Shown piece after piece: positions 18,769-27,764 of a stretch of 64,000 nt of DNA. Made by a program: the position numbers and the translations under genes. The stretch covers positions 16,387 through 80,386 of the forward strand of contig DAITMB010000004.1 of assembly GCA_036835375.1 (NCBI GenBank). Reading direction: 5' to 3'. The notes under the pieces are model-generated. The model searched no databases. It was not told the DNA's origin and saw only the letters and a list, made by a program, of their open reading frames with translations. The stretch comes from JANQTF01 sp036835375. Lineage in GTDB: Bacteria > Bacteroidota > Bacteroidia > J057. The stretch's first letter is position 1. Each line of letters begins with the position of its first letter.

Positions 18769-19776
18769 TTGGGGAATAACCATTTAGAGACGGCACCTGT
18801 GGTGAAGCGCTATCAGCGAATGGTGGCCATTACCACAGGTGCTGTTATTATATTGATTCTCATCGGAAGTCTGGTGAGAATGACGGACTCCGGGATGGGA
18901 TGTCCCGATTGGCCGAAATGTTTTGGTCAGATCATTCCCCCGACAGATGTGTCGCAGTTGCCGGCGGATTACCAGACCTTGTTTGCCGTCGCAGGACGTG
19001 AGATTGCGGAGTTTGATGCATTCAAGACTTGGGTCGAGTACCTGAATCGCTTGTTTGGGGTACTTGTGGGACTGTGTGCTGTGATCGTGCTTGGACTGAG
19101 CCTTGGCTTGAGAAAGATAGATACAGGACTGGTATGGATCAGCCTGGCAAGCCTCTTACTCATCGTGCTGGAGGGGGGAATCGGCGCATATGTGGTGATG
19201 ACTCACTTGGAGACGAGTGCCATCACGATCCACATGGTAGTCGCGCTAGGAATCCTTGCTTGTTATCTGTGGGCTATCACCAGAAATGGTAGAGGCCAAA
19301 TTTCGGAGGTTTGGGTGGCAACCCCGGTTGCTCAGGATTGGTGGGCTACCATGGTACTTTTGGGACTGATTGTGAGCCAAATCGTGATGGGTACGCAGGT
19401 AAGAGAACAAATCGATCTGTTACACAGTACCGAGGTTGCGCGATCAGAATGGATATCACTTTTGAAGAGTCCCTATGGGATCCATAAGTTTTCACATTAT
19501 GCGATCATGGCAGCGATGGCATTTGTGACTTGGCGGCTTTGGCCGAAGGCTGACGCGCTTGGGAGGAAGATGTTGCTAGTGTCTATCAGTTTGATAGGAG
19601 CAGAAGTATTGATGGGGCTGGGCATGCATCATTTGTCAGTTCCCAAGATGTTACAACCGTTACATTTGCTATTCGCCGCACTTCTCTTCTCTTCCCAATT
19701 TGTGCTGATGCGCTGGACATGGATTGGAATGCGCCAACAAAAGAACGTTCAACAACCATTGGTTCATGGTCACTAA
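18769..19776 (+). CDS. ctaA: Heme A synthase (TTG start)
   Basis: 335 residues with eight hydrophobic segments; oxidises heme O to heme A for subunit I. RMTDSGMGCPDWPKCFG is the family signature, with the first heme-binding region near YLNRLFG and later His residues in MTHLETSAITIHMVVALG and HKFSHYAIMAA. The TTG at 18769, two bases after the subunit I stop, was kept because it gives the usual short N-terminal arm before helix 1; the first ATG (18820) would cut into it. The 3' end overlaps ctaB by 11 bp. Confidence 0.92.
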   Translation: MGNNHLETAPVVKRYQRMVAITTGAVIILILIGSLVRMTDSGMGCPDWPKCFGQIIPPTDVSQLPADYQTLFAVAGREIAEFDAFKTWVEYLNRLFGVLVGLCAVIVLGLSLGLRKIDTGLVWISLASLLLIVLEGGIGAYVVMTHLETSAITIHMVVALGILACYLWAITRNGRGQISEVWVATPVAQDWWATMVLLGLIVSQIVMGTQVREQIDLLHSTEVARSEWISLLKSPYGIHKFSHYAIMAAMAFVTWRLWPKADALGRKMLLVSISLIGAEVLMGLGMHHLSVPKMLQPLHLLFAALLFSSQFVLMRWTWIGMRQQKNVQQPLVHGH

Positions 19777-20653
19777 GGAAATCAACGAATTACCCATTGC
19801 TCGGGTCAAAGGTGAAAAAGCCAAAGCATTCGTCCAGCTGCTCAAGCTCCGGTTGTCTTTGCTGGTGTCGTTTTCAGCTGTCTTTGGCTTTGCCATGGCC
19901 TCTGGCACTTGGGGCTGGGGGTTGTTTTGGATTGGGTTTGGGGGATTACTGGTCACAGGCGCTTCAAACGTCCTGAACCAAATCCTTGAGCGGGAATACG
20001 ACGCTCAAATGAAGCGGACGTCCCAACGGCCTCTACCAACTGGCGTACTTTCAGATCTGGAAGCTTTAGCTTACGCCTTGGTGCTTGCTGTGGTAGGAGT
20101 AGGAATCATTGGCTACTTTTTCAATTTGCCCGCTGCCCTGTTGTCCATCATCGGGTTGCTGGTATATGCGTTTGTGTACACCCCGCTCAAGCGGATCACG
20201 CCCTTTTGTGTGTTTGTAGGGGCAATCCCTGGAGGTCTTCCGCCCCTCATCGGGTGGGTTGCCTTCACCGGATCCATCGGGCCGGAAGGGCTGCTGTTGT
20301 TCGCCTTTCAATTTTTCTGGCAATTCCCCCACTTCTGGGCGATTGCATGGATGCTAGATGACGACTATCAGCGTGCAGGATTTGTGATGCTTCCTTCCAG
20401 TAAGGGAAAGACGAAGTTCAGCGTGCAAATGATCTTGATTTACACCCTGTGCCTAGTCCCGCTGGTGTATTTTGCTTGGGAGACAGGTATTGTGGGCCTC
20501 GGGGGGACTATTGCGCTGGTGGTGCTGGGACTTGCATTTAGCTGGCCCGCCTTTCGTTTGTTCAGGACTTTAGAAGGAAAATATGCCAAGCAATTGATGT
20601 TCGCTTCATTTCTCTACCTTCCATTGATCCAGCTGGCGTTTTTGCTCGGATAA
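19766..20653 (+). CDS. ctaB: Protoheme IX farnesyltransferase (heme O synthase)
   Basis: 295 residues of the UbiA prenyltransferase family with about nine helices. The first Asp-rich motif is NVLNQILEREYDAQMKRTSQRPLPTG and the second is WMLDDDYQRAGFVMLP. It adds a farnesyl group to heme B, giving heme O for CtaA. The ATG at 19766 was chosen over 19724 because it leaves a normal N terminus; it overlaps the ctaA stop by 11 bp, suggesting coupled translation. Confidence 0.93.
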   Translation: MVTKEINELPIARVKGEKAKAFVQLLKLRLSLLVSFSAVFGFAMASGTWGWGLFWIGFGGLLVTGASNVLNQILEREYDAQMKRTSQRPLPTGVLSDLEALAYALVLAVVGVGIIGYFFNLPAALLSIIGLLVYAFVYTPLKRITPFCVFVGAIPGGLPPLIGWVAFTGSIGPEGLLLFAFQFFWQFPHFWAIAWMLDDDYQRAGFVMLPSSKGKTKFSVQMILIYTLCLVPLVYFAWETGIVGLGGTIALVVLGLAFSWPAFRLFRTLEGKYAKQLMFASFLYLPLIQLAFLLG

Positions 20654-20712
20654 AAAATAGGAAATAAAATTCACAGGCACTTCTTCACAAGCGTACATCA
20701 CACAACACTGCT

Positions 20713-21321
20713 ATGACGCCTATGACTTCGACCCAACGCCCCCCCAGTAATCAACTGATTGATCCACAAAAATTCGCATTGTGGCTATTCATTATTACTG
20801 TGATTATGATCTTCGGTGGCATGACGAGTGCATACATCGTGGACCGTGGCAATGCCCGCAGCCCATTGCTCTTTGACTTACCCGTGATTTTGACATGGAA
20901 TCTTGCGCTGGTGCTCTTGAGCAGCATCCCGATGCAAGTGGCCGTGTCGGCGATTCGGCATGGGGAGACCCGCAAAGCGCTCTGGGCGATGGGGCTCACC
21001 CTGGCGATGGGTGTGACCTTTTTGGTAGGTCAGTCTCAAGGAATGAAAGACATGGTGCAATCTGGGATTCACTTGGTGAACAATAATCGGGGAGCGGGAA
21101 TCGGGAACAGTGGTTCATTCTTCTTTGTGTTTGTTCTCGTCCATGGGGCTCACATTGTTGGCGGTGTTTTGGCCCTGCTGATCACCTTGGTGAACACGGC
21201 CAGAGGAGCTATTCGTCCGGCACGGATCCAAAATGTTTACGAAATGGTCGCCATTTTCTGGCACTTCTTGGGAATACTTTGGCTATATCTGTACTGGTTT
21301 CTCCATTTTACCCAAGATTAA
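20713..21321 (+). CDS. coxC: Cytochrome c oxidase subunit III, short form
   Basis: 202 residues and five helices of the heme-copper oxidase subunit III family. Helix 1 lies in KFALWLFIITVIMIFGGMTSAYIV, and the C-terminal pair contains FVLVHGAHIVGGVLALLI and YEMVAIFWHFLGILWLYLYWF, the typical Glu/His signature. It stabilises subunit I. It is the first of two subunit III genes; duplication of this subunit beside Act operons is common in Bacteroidota. Confidence 0.9.
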   Translation: MTPMTSTQRPPSNQLIDPQKFALWLFIITVIMIFGGMTSAYIVDRGNARSPLLFDLPVILTWNLALVLLSSIPMQVAVSAIRHGETRKALWAMGLTLAMGVTFLVGQSQGMKDMVQSGIHLVNNNRGAGIGNSGSFFFVFVLVHGAHIVGGVLALLITLVNTARGAIRPARIQNVYEMVAIFWHFLGILWLYLYWFLHFTQD

Positions 21322-21566
21322 TGGGGCACAGAACCTAGCCCTTGGGCGCATGGTAGGGTGCTGAACTTCTGAAAAATCCGTCCTAAATCTCCTTTATCAT
21401 CGTTGAATCGGCGATTCTCTATTTTATCAATAACTGCGGCTGACGATTTCGTGGGTGGCAGTTATTCTTTAGAGAATCCTACAGGCTGCATCTCAGAAGG
21501 AGTGTACTTTTTTATTGAGGAAATCATATCTTCGCACTATCATTTTCCTCCCAATTATTCGAGACA

Positions 21567-22676
21567 ATGGCTGACGTTGCAGTAGATAAAAAAGCCCTAG
21601 TAGAAGGAGAACGCCCGATCATGAATGCGAGCTATGGCAAGCTCATGATGTGGTTTTTCCTAGTTTCCGATGCTTTTACCTTTTCGACCTTGCTGGTTGC
21701 TTACTGGGCCATCCGGACCTCTGCCGTGTCCGAAGGCTGGGCATGGGCATTTCCAGAAGACGTGTTTACACACACCCCATTCCTGTACGAAATTTGGCAC
21801 ATAGAGGCGCCGCTTGTGTTTGTCGGTATCATGACCTTCATCCTGATTCTAAGCTCTGTGACGATGGTATTGGCGGTAGAGGCTGGCCACAGAAAATCAA
21901 AGCACGAAGTCGTCAAATGGGTGTTTTGGACCATGATAGGTGGAATTGTCTTCCTTTCCTGCCAAGCATATGAGTGGTATCACTTCATCTCTGGTACGCC
22001 CAATGGCGGGGTGCTGGTGCAAGCGAGCTTAATTGAGAAGCATGGTATTCCAGTACCGGGAATTGATGACTTGAAAATCGTGGAGTTCCAACTTCCACAT
22101 CACGGCGAAGAAGGACACGGGCACGACAACGAAAATCATAAAATCGAGTCGCTGACTTTGTTCAACGGGCAGCAAATTCGCGACGAAGAGCAGATCGACC
22201 GGATCTTGGAAGATGCTCATCACACCCATGCAGGGACTTACTACCTCGATATGGCAGACGCGGAGAAGCATCGCGTACCCGCATTGGAAGAGAATATACT
22301 GGTGAAGGGCTACTGGGTGAAGAATGCCCAAGGCGACCTTGCTGCCTTTCGTCTGACCAGTGGTCGCCAGATCAACGGACCACAAGAATTCCTCAACGAG
22401 GCGCAAGCCAAACACTGGATCACCCAAGGCGGAGCCAATCTCAAAGCCAACGAATATGGACCAGCTGATTTTGCCGCACTCTTCTTTTTCGTGACGGGCT
22501 TTCATGGCACCCATGTGTTTTCAGGCGTTGTGCTGCTCTTGATTTTGCTTCTCAACGCCAACAAAGGGACTTACGAGCGGCGCGGGCATTATGAGATGAC
22601 CGAGAAAATCGGCCTCTACTGGCACTTTGTGGACTTGGTTTGGGTGTTTGTGTTTACCCTATTTTATCTGATCTAG
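21567..22676 (+). CDS. Cytochrome c oxidase subunit III, long form with internal insertion
   Basis: 369 residues. The N-terminal part (helices in MMWFFLVSDAFTFSTLLVAYW and FVGIMTFILILSSVTMVLAVE) and the C-terminal part (FFFVTGFHGTHVFSGVVLLL and KIGLYWHFVDLVWVFVFTLF) are ordinary subunit III. Between them, about residues 150-305 form a hydrophilic, His/Glu-rich insertion (HHGEEGHGHDNENH) lying after helix 4, probably on one membrane face. The gene is 246 bp from coxC, a larger gap than elsewhere in the block, and may have its own promoter. Confidence 0.88.
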   Translation: MADVAVDKKALVEGERPIMNASYGKLMMWFFLVSDAFTFSTLLVAYWAIRTSAVSEGWAWAFPEDVFTHTPFLYEIWHIEAPLVFVGIMTFILILSSVTMVLAVEAGHRKSKHEVVKWVFWTMIGGIVFLSCQAYEWYHFISGTPNGGVLVQASLIEKHGIPVPGIDDLKIVEFQLPHHGEEGHGHDNENHKIESLTLFNGQQIRDEEQIDRILEDAHHTHAGTYYLDMADAEKHRVPALEENILVKGYWVKNAQGDLAAFRLTSGRQINGPQEFLNEAQAKHWITQGGANLKANEYGPADFAALFFFVTGFHGTHVFSGVVLLLILLLNANKGTYERRGHYEMTEKIGLYWHFVDLVWVFVFTLFYLI

Positions 22677-22751
22677 TACCCTGTTCTTTCATAGGTGAAC
22701 TAGGCCTCAAGCCTCCACCTTTCTCCCCTCACAATTTTAATCCCTCCCGCT

Positions 22752-23126
22752 ATGGCAGCCGAAGGAAGCGAAGCAAGAAAATCCATTTTTCGCACCGCAA
22801 TCATTCTGACAGGACTCACCATGTTCGAGTTCTTCATCGCTTTCACCAAGCAGTTTTACCCAGGGATCTTTGGGATTTCTGAAGCCGCGTCCCAATCCAT
22901 TGTGGTGTTTACTTTCATCATTCTCACGCTTTTCAAAGCATTTTATATCGTGGCGGAGTTCATGCACCTTCGGCACGAGGTAAAGCGACTTGCTTGGACC
23001 ATCTTGATTCCATTTGTGTTCATTGTGTGGCTGATCATCGGACTCACGGTAGAAGGAGACAACTGGGGCAAACTTTCCGCTGTAGATCCGGTTTCAACAA
23101 TCAATGAATCTGATCTTCGGTCTTAA
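22752..23126 (+). CDS. Cytochrome c oxidase subunit IV
   Basis: 124 residues with three membrane helices (about 17-37, 50-72 and 82-103) and the motif YIVAEFMHLRHEVKRLAW, typical of the prokaryotic subunit IV (CyoD/CtaF-type) family. It is an accessory stabilising subunit of the oxidase. It lies 75 bp after the long subunit III gene and 12 bp before the Sco-like gene. Confidence 0.88.
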   Translation: MAAEGSEARKSIFRTAIILTGLTMFEFFIAFTKQFYPGIFGISEAASQSIVVFTFIILTLFKAFYIVAEFMHLRHEVKRLAWTILIPFVFIVWLIIGLTVEGDNWGKLSAVDPVSTINESDLRS

Positions 23127-23138
23127 GAAATTACCCTC

Positions 23139-23852
23139 ATGAAGCGTGGCCGTAACGCAACTGCTTGGATTCTCCTGTTGGTGCTAGCGTTCCCACTGGT
23201 GATGTTTTTCTTCCTCTATTACTTCACGGAACAGAATTTTGACTCCGTCCCCTTCCAGTATGATTTGGTAGAAAACGGGGATACGGTGTATCACAGGATG
23301 CCTGACGGGATTTTGTTTACCGATTTGGAAGGAAACCAGTTTCTTTCCGAGGATCTGGCAGGCAATCTCGTGTTTGTGGATTTTTTCACCGTACGAGAAG
23401 ATAGCCAGAAGCTTACCACCGTCTTGCACGGCAACTTGGAGCGAACATACCGGAATGTGCTTTGGGAACGAGACCCGGCCATCCGCTTCTTGAGCGTGAG
23501 CACAGGAGATGATCCAGAAGAGCTCCGCGCCCACGCAGAAGCCCTTGGTGCTGTATCGCCCGGCTGGCGCATGGTGACAGTGAGCCAAGAAGACTTGTAC
23601 AGAATGGGAGAGGCGTTCCAGATTCCCGCTTTTGGCAGACGCAAGGCTGGAGATCCTGCTTTTACCTCACAGACGGTCACGTATTTGGACAAAAGTGGCA
23701 GGGTGCGGAATTATTATACCGGCACAGATCTTCAGGAAGAACGAAAAATTCAAGAGGACATCGTCACGTTGTTTCGCTTGGAATATCCAGACGACCTCGC
23801 GGCCATGCGGGAGGACAAAGGAGGCTTTTTCAAAGCTTTACAAGGGAAATGA
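23139..23852 (+). CDS. Sco1/SenC-like protein lacking copper ligands
   Basis: 237 residues. One N-terminal membrane anchor (10-30) and a thioredoxin-like domain starting at PDGILFTDLEGNQFLSEDL. True Sco proteins insert copper into CuA with a CxxxC motif and a distal His. Here the CxxxC region reads DFFTVREDSQKLT (81-93) with Arg 86 and Gln 90 in place of the cysteines, and the His position reads AFTSQTVTYLDKSG. The protein therefore cannot bind copper in the usual way. Its operon position after subunit IV argues that it still serves oxidase assembly, perhaps as a scaffold. Assignment is by fold pattern and context. Confidence 0.75.
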   Translation: MKRGRNATAWILLLVLAFPLVMFFFLYYFTEQNFDSVPFQYDLVENGDTVYHRMPDGILFTDLEGNQFLSEDLAGNLVFVDFFTVREDSQKLTTVLHGNLERTYRNVLWERDPAIRFLSVSTGDDPEELRAHAEALGAVSPGWRMVTVSQEDLYRMGEAFQIPAFGRRKAGDPAFTSQTVTYLDKSGRVRNYYTGTDLQEERKIQEDIVTLFRLEYPDDLAAMREDKGGFFKALQGK

Positions 23853-23976
23853 TCCTGAGGCGTGTGAGTTACTTCCGTCCGATGGATTTGTATTCCTTCC
23901 CTCAAGACAAGAGACCAAGAGAAACATGAGTCATTTTTTCTAACAACTCGATTCCCTTCAAGTTGAGATCTTCGAT

Positions 23977-24537
23977 ATGAACGCAGTTCAAGGAAAATTA
24001 GATAGCAAGCGGTATGTTCCCTGGATTTGGGCCGCCTCTATCGGGGTTCCCATTTTGGTGGGAGTACTACTGAACCCCAAGATGGAGGGGCTGATTCCCT
24101 TCTCTGATTCTTTCGTCGAGATAGCCAGAAAGCTCCCTTTTGTGAATGCGGTGATCAATAGTGTGGTCTCCATCCTGTTGGTGACCGGGTACGTGATGAT
24201 TCGTCAGCGCCGGAAGGTGATCCACCAGCGGATGATGATCAGTGCTTTTGTGTTTTCAGCGATCTTTTTGATCACCTATGTGACCTATCATCTGGCTGTG
24301 GGCCATGTGGGCTATTGTGAGGCCAATCGGGCTGCTCCCTGGTTGTATTACATCATCCTCCTGTCCCACATCGGCTTGTCGGTAACCATTGTGCCACTGG
24401 CTTCGTTTTCCATTTTTAGAGCGCTCAACCAGACCTACGATCGACACATGAAGTTGGCCCGGATCACCTTCCCACTTTGGCTCTATGTATCGGTGACAGG
24501 CGTTTTGGTAGTGTTGATGAATGCTCCTTGCTATTAA
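23977..24537 (+). CDS. DUF420 membrane protein (oxidase assembly-type)
   Basis: 186 residues and five membrane helices. Typical DUF420 motifs are LPFVNAVINSVVSILLVTGY, RRKVIHQRMMISAFVFS and LLSHIGLSVTIVPLASFS, with conserved His residues. Some DUF420 proteins (CtaM) are required for maturation of heme A oxidases in Firmicutes; the same role is inferred here from position at the end of the oxidase operon. Confidence 0.85.
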   Translation: MNAVQGKLDSKRYVPWIWAASIGVPILVGVLLNPKMEGLIPFSDSFVEIARKLPFVNAVINSVVSILLVTGYVMIRQRRKVIHQRMMISAFVFSAIFLITYVTYHLAVGHVGYCEANRAAPWLYYIILLSHIGLSVTIVPLASFSIFRALNQTYDRHMKLARITFPLWLYVSVTGVLVVLMNAPCY

Positions 24538-24602
24538 GTTCGCCAAGCCAAAATTCATTCCCGAGAAAGTTTTTTTCTCTTTTTGGCAAACTAGCACCTT
24601 CT

Positions 24603-24857
24603 ATGAAAGCCATTTCCTTTCAATACATCGCCTCATTCGTGCTCATGCTGTGGCTCACTGGCCAAGGTCTGATGGCGCAGTGCTCTCAGTGCAAAGCTGC
24701 AGCTGCGGCTGTGGATGAAAATGGCAACTATCTCTCCAATAGCATTAATACAGGGATTTTATACCTATTGGCGCTCCCAGTGTTGCTTCCAATCATTGTC
24801 GGTGGCGTGTGGTGGTACCTGCGGAAAGTGCGCAGTGCCGAAATCAACTTGGAGTAA
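24603..24857 (+). CDS. Small CxxC membrane protein at the end of the oxidase operon
   Basis: 84 residues. A signal peptide ending LMAQ is followed at once by CSQCKAAAAA, a CxxC pair at the mature N terminus, then a short linker and one helix (ILYLLALPVLLPIIVGGVWWYL) with a basic end. The ATG at 24603 was preferred because longer frames from 24477 add a non-signal segment. Small proteins of this shape beside oxidase genes are a Bacteroidota feature of unknown function; a metal or thiol role in CuA or heme delivery is plausible but not shown. Confidence 0.7.
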   Translation: MKAISFQYIASFVLMLWLTGQGLMAQCSQCKAAAAAVDENGNYLSNSINTGILYLLALPVLLPIIVGGVWWYLRKVRSAEINLE

Positions 24858-24924
24858 TGCGTGTCTGAGCGCTGCGCCAATAGTTCTTCCAATTTGGTAG
24901 CGCTGTGATAAGTCCTGAATCCAC

Positions 24925-24970
24925 AAAAAAGCAACCCCTCGAATTAGCTGCGAAGCCGATTCGAGGGGTT
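24925..24970 (-). terminator. Strong hairpin terminator for the metalloprotease gene
   Basis: A 12-bp perfect stem (AACCCCTCGAAT and its complement, 24933-24944 and 24959-24970) is followed on the minus strand by GCTTTTTTG. It ends the leftward metalloprotease transcript. On the plus strand the hairpin could also slow the respiratory operon, but the following bases are not a U-tract. Confidence 0.8.
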
Positions 24971-25032
24971 GTTACGTGAGGAGAAGATGTCGCGCTCGCT
25001 TAGCTCAAAGGAGCTATTCAGCGGTGATTTGC

Positions 25033-27537
25033 TCAATCCTCGTCCAATATTACCTCAATCCGGGAAAGAAGATCTTCCAGGTGGTAGCGTGTCATGCTGT
25101 CTGGAGCCTTTTTGAGGGCACCTTCTATTTTATCCTCTAAGATCTTGATCTCTGCCCTCGACACAGCGCGAATGTCCGATAAGCCCATGATCATTTTCGA
25201 AGTGCCAGCACCAGAAGGGCTGTCCTCCGACTCGTCTTTGTCAGCTTGCTTCTGGCTCATCAACACATGGAGCTGCGTGAGGTGGGCGCGCTGCAAGGCC
25301 CGTCGATAGGTGTCAATGGATTCGGTCGTCCCTAGCTCCGCCCAAATGCCAGTGCGAAGATCATTGTACAGGTCAATGATGGTATAGGTCGCGCTACCGT
25401 TCATGGCCTCGGCTTCAATCAGTCGCGATAGCCTTCCCGGCTCCAACAAGCGATTCACAATACCCTGCTGAAAGCCGCTCAGCCGCTCGGTCATCCCATT
25501 TGGCTCAAATCTACGCAGGATGTCCTCTCGGATGACCCATGTGGGCGTCGCGAATGCTTCTCGGTTGACGAATTGAACAGCTGCTTGCTGCTTCGCTTTG
25601 GGCACATAAGAATACACGTACCCTTCTTGATCGGCTGTTTTGAACTGCTCATATACCCCACCGACATTCGCGCTGACATGGCCCATGTAGCGGTTCCACT
25701 GACCCAGGACTTGACCATAAAGTTCTTGTAAGTCCTCATAATTTTCGCCGTCGGTCGTGGTCCAATCCAGTAAGTTGTTCATGGTGCGCTGCAAGTTGGC
25801 TATGCCATAGGTGCTCGCCTTAACGGCGTCGTCGCCAAGGTCTTCGGTCTGTGCGGAAGGATCCAGCGGGACGCCGCGTTGGCGTCCGAATCGATAGAGT
25901 GGATCTCCTTCATGGGAGCGAATCCACTGATGAAGCACTGGCTTTTCACTTTGAGGGCTCGTAGCCGCTGGAATGGGCTTGTAGCCCCACTCAATGGACC
26001 ATTTGTCATACACCCCGACAGCAGGAAAGAGATTTACTCCTTCATCTTCGGGCTGGGCGACATAGTTGAAGCGGGCGTAATCCATGATCGAAGGTGAAAC
26101 ATTCATCCGTTGGGTAAAAGAAGCGCTGCGAAGCGAATCCACCGGGTAAGCGGAGCTGGACCCCATATTGTGCGGAAGGCCAAGGGTATGTCCGACTTCG
26201 TGGGCTGCAACGAATCGGATGAGTTCGCCCATGAGTTCTGTCTTGAACTTCACGCCACGAGCATCGGCGTTCACGGCAGAAGTCTGCACGAAAAACCAAT
26301 TGCGCAGCAGATTCATCACATTGTGATACCAGAGAATGTCGGACTCCAAGATCTCTCCGGTGCGTGGGTCGTGAACGTGGGGGCCCTGGGCGTTCTGGAT
26401 CGGCGTAGTGATGTATCGGATCACAGAGTAGCGCACGTCTTCGGGGCTCCAATCAGGGTCTTCTTCGGCTGTGGGGGGGTCTTTGGCGATGATGGCATTC
26501 TTAAATCCCGCCGCTTCAAAAGCTGGCTGCCAGTCTTCGATGCCTTTTTTGAGGTATTCTCTCCACGCAGTCGGCGTAGCAGGATCGATATAGTACACGA
26601 TCGGCTTCACAGGCTCGACCAACTCTCCACGGGCAAATGCCTCGGGATCAGAAGGTTCCAGCCGCCACCGGGTGATGTATCGGACTTTCGCAGCCTTTTG
26701 GTCTGTAGAACCATCGCCATAGTTGTATTGCTGAATGGTGAAGTAGCCCACACGATTATCAGCCAGGCGCGGCATCATCGGCTCCTTTGGTAGCAGGATA
26801 AAGGACTGCGTCATTTCAAGAGACAGAATATCCACAGGGGAGCCGGAAGGGAGCTTGGTCGCATTGTAGGTCAGGACGTGCTTCACATTCACATTTTCCG
26901 GAAATGACTTGATGCTGCTCACAAAACTGCGGCTGGCATCCAAGCCCTTCACAGCGAATTCTTTGCGCTGATCTTCGTCCAGTGCCCCGATCATCGGGAT
27001 GTCGGTGGTAAACAATTCTGTGACGTCGATGAGATAGCCTGAACTGTCTGGGCTAAATGCCTTGATGGGAAAGACCATGACTACGGGCTCGAAATTATTA
27101 TTGCGAACGGAGAGGTAGATCGGCTCCTCCATGGTCGCCACGTTTTGATAAGAGACAGATCTCAGCAGCAAGGTGTTGTCGTGCTTTTGCCAGCGAATCA
27201 CTTGTTGGGGCCGAGTCTTCATGCCCGCTCCCCCGAAGGTGAGTCCATCTACTGTCCCAGAGTTGCGGGTGACGATCAGAATCTCCTTTTCCATCAGGCT
27301 GTCACCAAGCTCGAAGTAATATTTGTCTTTTGACTTGTGAACCGTGAACAGACCTTTCTGCGTTTCTGTGGCAGCTGTCACCACGGAGCTGTAAAGGGGG
27401 ATAGAGTCTGGATTGACGGTGCTGGCCCCATTCGTTCCTCCCGATTTGCCGTTGCGAGTTTGTGCTTGAGCAAGAGGAGAAAACAACAAGCCCCAGGCGA
27501 AGAATGCCAGAAACGTGTAACAACTTGTTCTTTTCAT
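25033..27537 (-). CDS. Secreted zinc-dependent metalloprotease (DUF5117/DUF4953 type)
   Basis: 834 residues. A signal peptide ends near PLAQAQ. The zinc site HEVGHTLGLPH fits HExxHxxGxxH of metzincin-type peptidases, with the conserved stretch HNMGSSSAYPVDSL after it and SIMDYARFNYV as the downstream Met-turn. N-terminal beta-rich and C-terminal helical regions match large Bacteroidota zinc-dependent metalloproteases. No T9SS or lipoprotein signal was seen, so a periplasmic location is likely. The substrate is unknown. It stands alone, with its terminator at 24925-24970. Confidence 0.88.
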   Translation of the reverse strand: MKRTSCYTFLAFFAWGLLFSPLAQAQTRNGKSGGTNGASTVNPDSIPLYSSVVTAATETQKGLFTVHKSKDKYYFELGDSLMEKEILIVTRNSGTVDGLTFGGAGMKTRPQQVIRWQKHDNTLLLRSVSYQNVATMEEPIYLSVRNNNFEPVVMVFPIKAFSPDSSGYLIDVTELFTTDIPMIGALDEDQRKEFAVKGLDASRSFVSSIKSFPENVNVKHVLTYNATKLPSGSPVDILSLEMTQSFILLPKEPMMPRLADNRVGYFTIQQYNYGDGSTDQKAAKVRYITRWRLEPSDPEAFARGELVEPVKPIVYYIDPATPTAWREYLKKGIEDWQPAFEAAGFKNAIIAKDPPTAEEDPDWSPEDVRYSVIRYITTPIQNAQGPHVHDPRTGEILESDILWYHNVMNLLRNWFFVQTSAVNADARGVKFKTELMGELIRFVAAHEVGHTLGLPHNMGSSSAYPVDSLRSASFTQRMNVSPSIMDYARFNYVAQPEDEGVNLFPAVGVYDKWSIEWGYKPIPAATSPQSEKPVLHQWIRSHEGDPLYRFGRQRGVPLDPSAQTEDLGDDAVKASTYGIANLQRTMNNLLDWTTTDGENYEDLQELYGQVLGQWNRYMGHVSANVGGVYEQFKTADQEGYVYSYVPKAKQQAAVQFVNREAFATPTWVIREDILRRFEPNGMTERLSGFQQGIVNRLLEPGRLSRLIEAEAMNGSATYTIIDLYNDLRTGIWAELGTTESIDTYRRALQRAHLTQLHVLMSQKQADKDESEDSPSGAGTSKMIMGLSDIRAVSRAEIKILEDKIEGALKKAPDSMTRYHLEDLLSRIEVILDED

Positions 27538-27764
27538 AAAGTTTTCGTGAAAGTGATCGAAGAAATTTGTCGAGAAAGGATGTTTGAAGAATGTTGAGCG
27601 AGGAATATTTGATGGTTAAACATGAACCTCAAATGTATTGTGAAAGTTGGAGAAAGTAAAAACAATGAAGATCAGGTGTTTGAGTTTCTGTGAGCAATGG
27701 ATACACTACTTCACTCGATATGGGGAGAAGAGGGATGACGAAAAAGAATTTCTTGAATAACATT

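Noticed and set aside
21403..21585. 60-residue open frame between the two subunit III genes
   Set aside because: No recognisable features and it runs into the start of the long subunit III gene; more likely leader sequence.
27538..27764. Possible small gene between the metalloprotease and TIR genes
   Set aside because: 227 bp of AT-rich sequence with several stops in every frame; probably the metalloprotease promoter.
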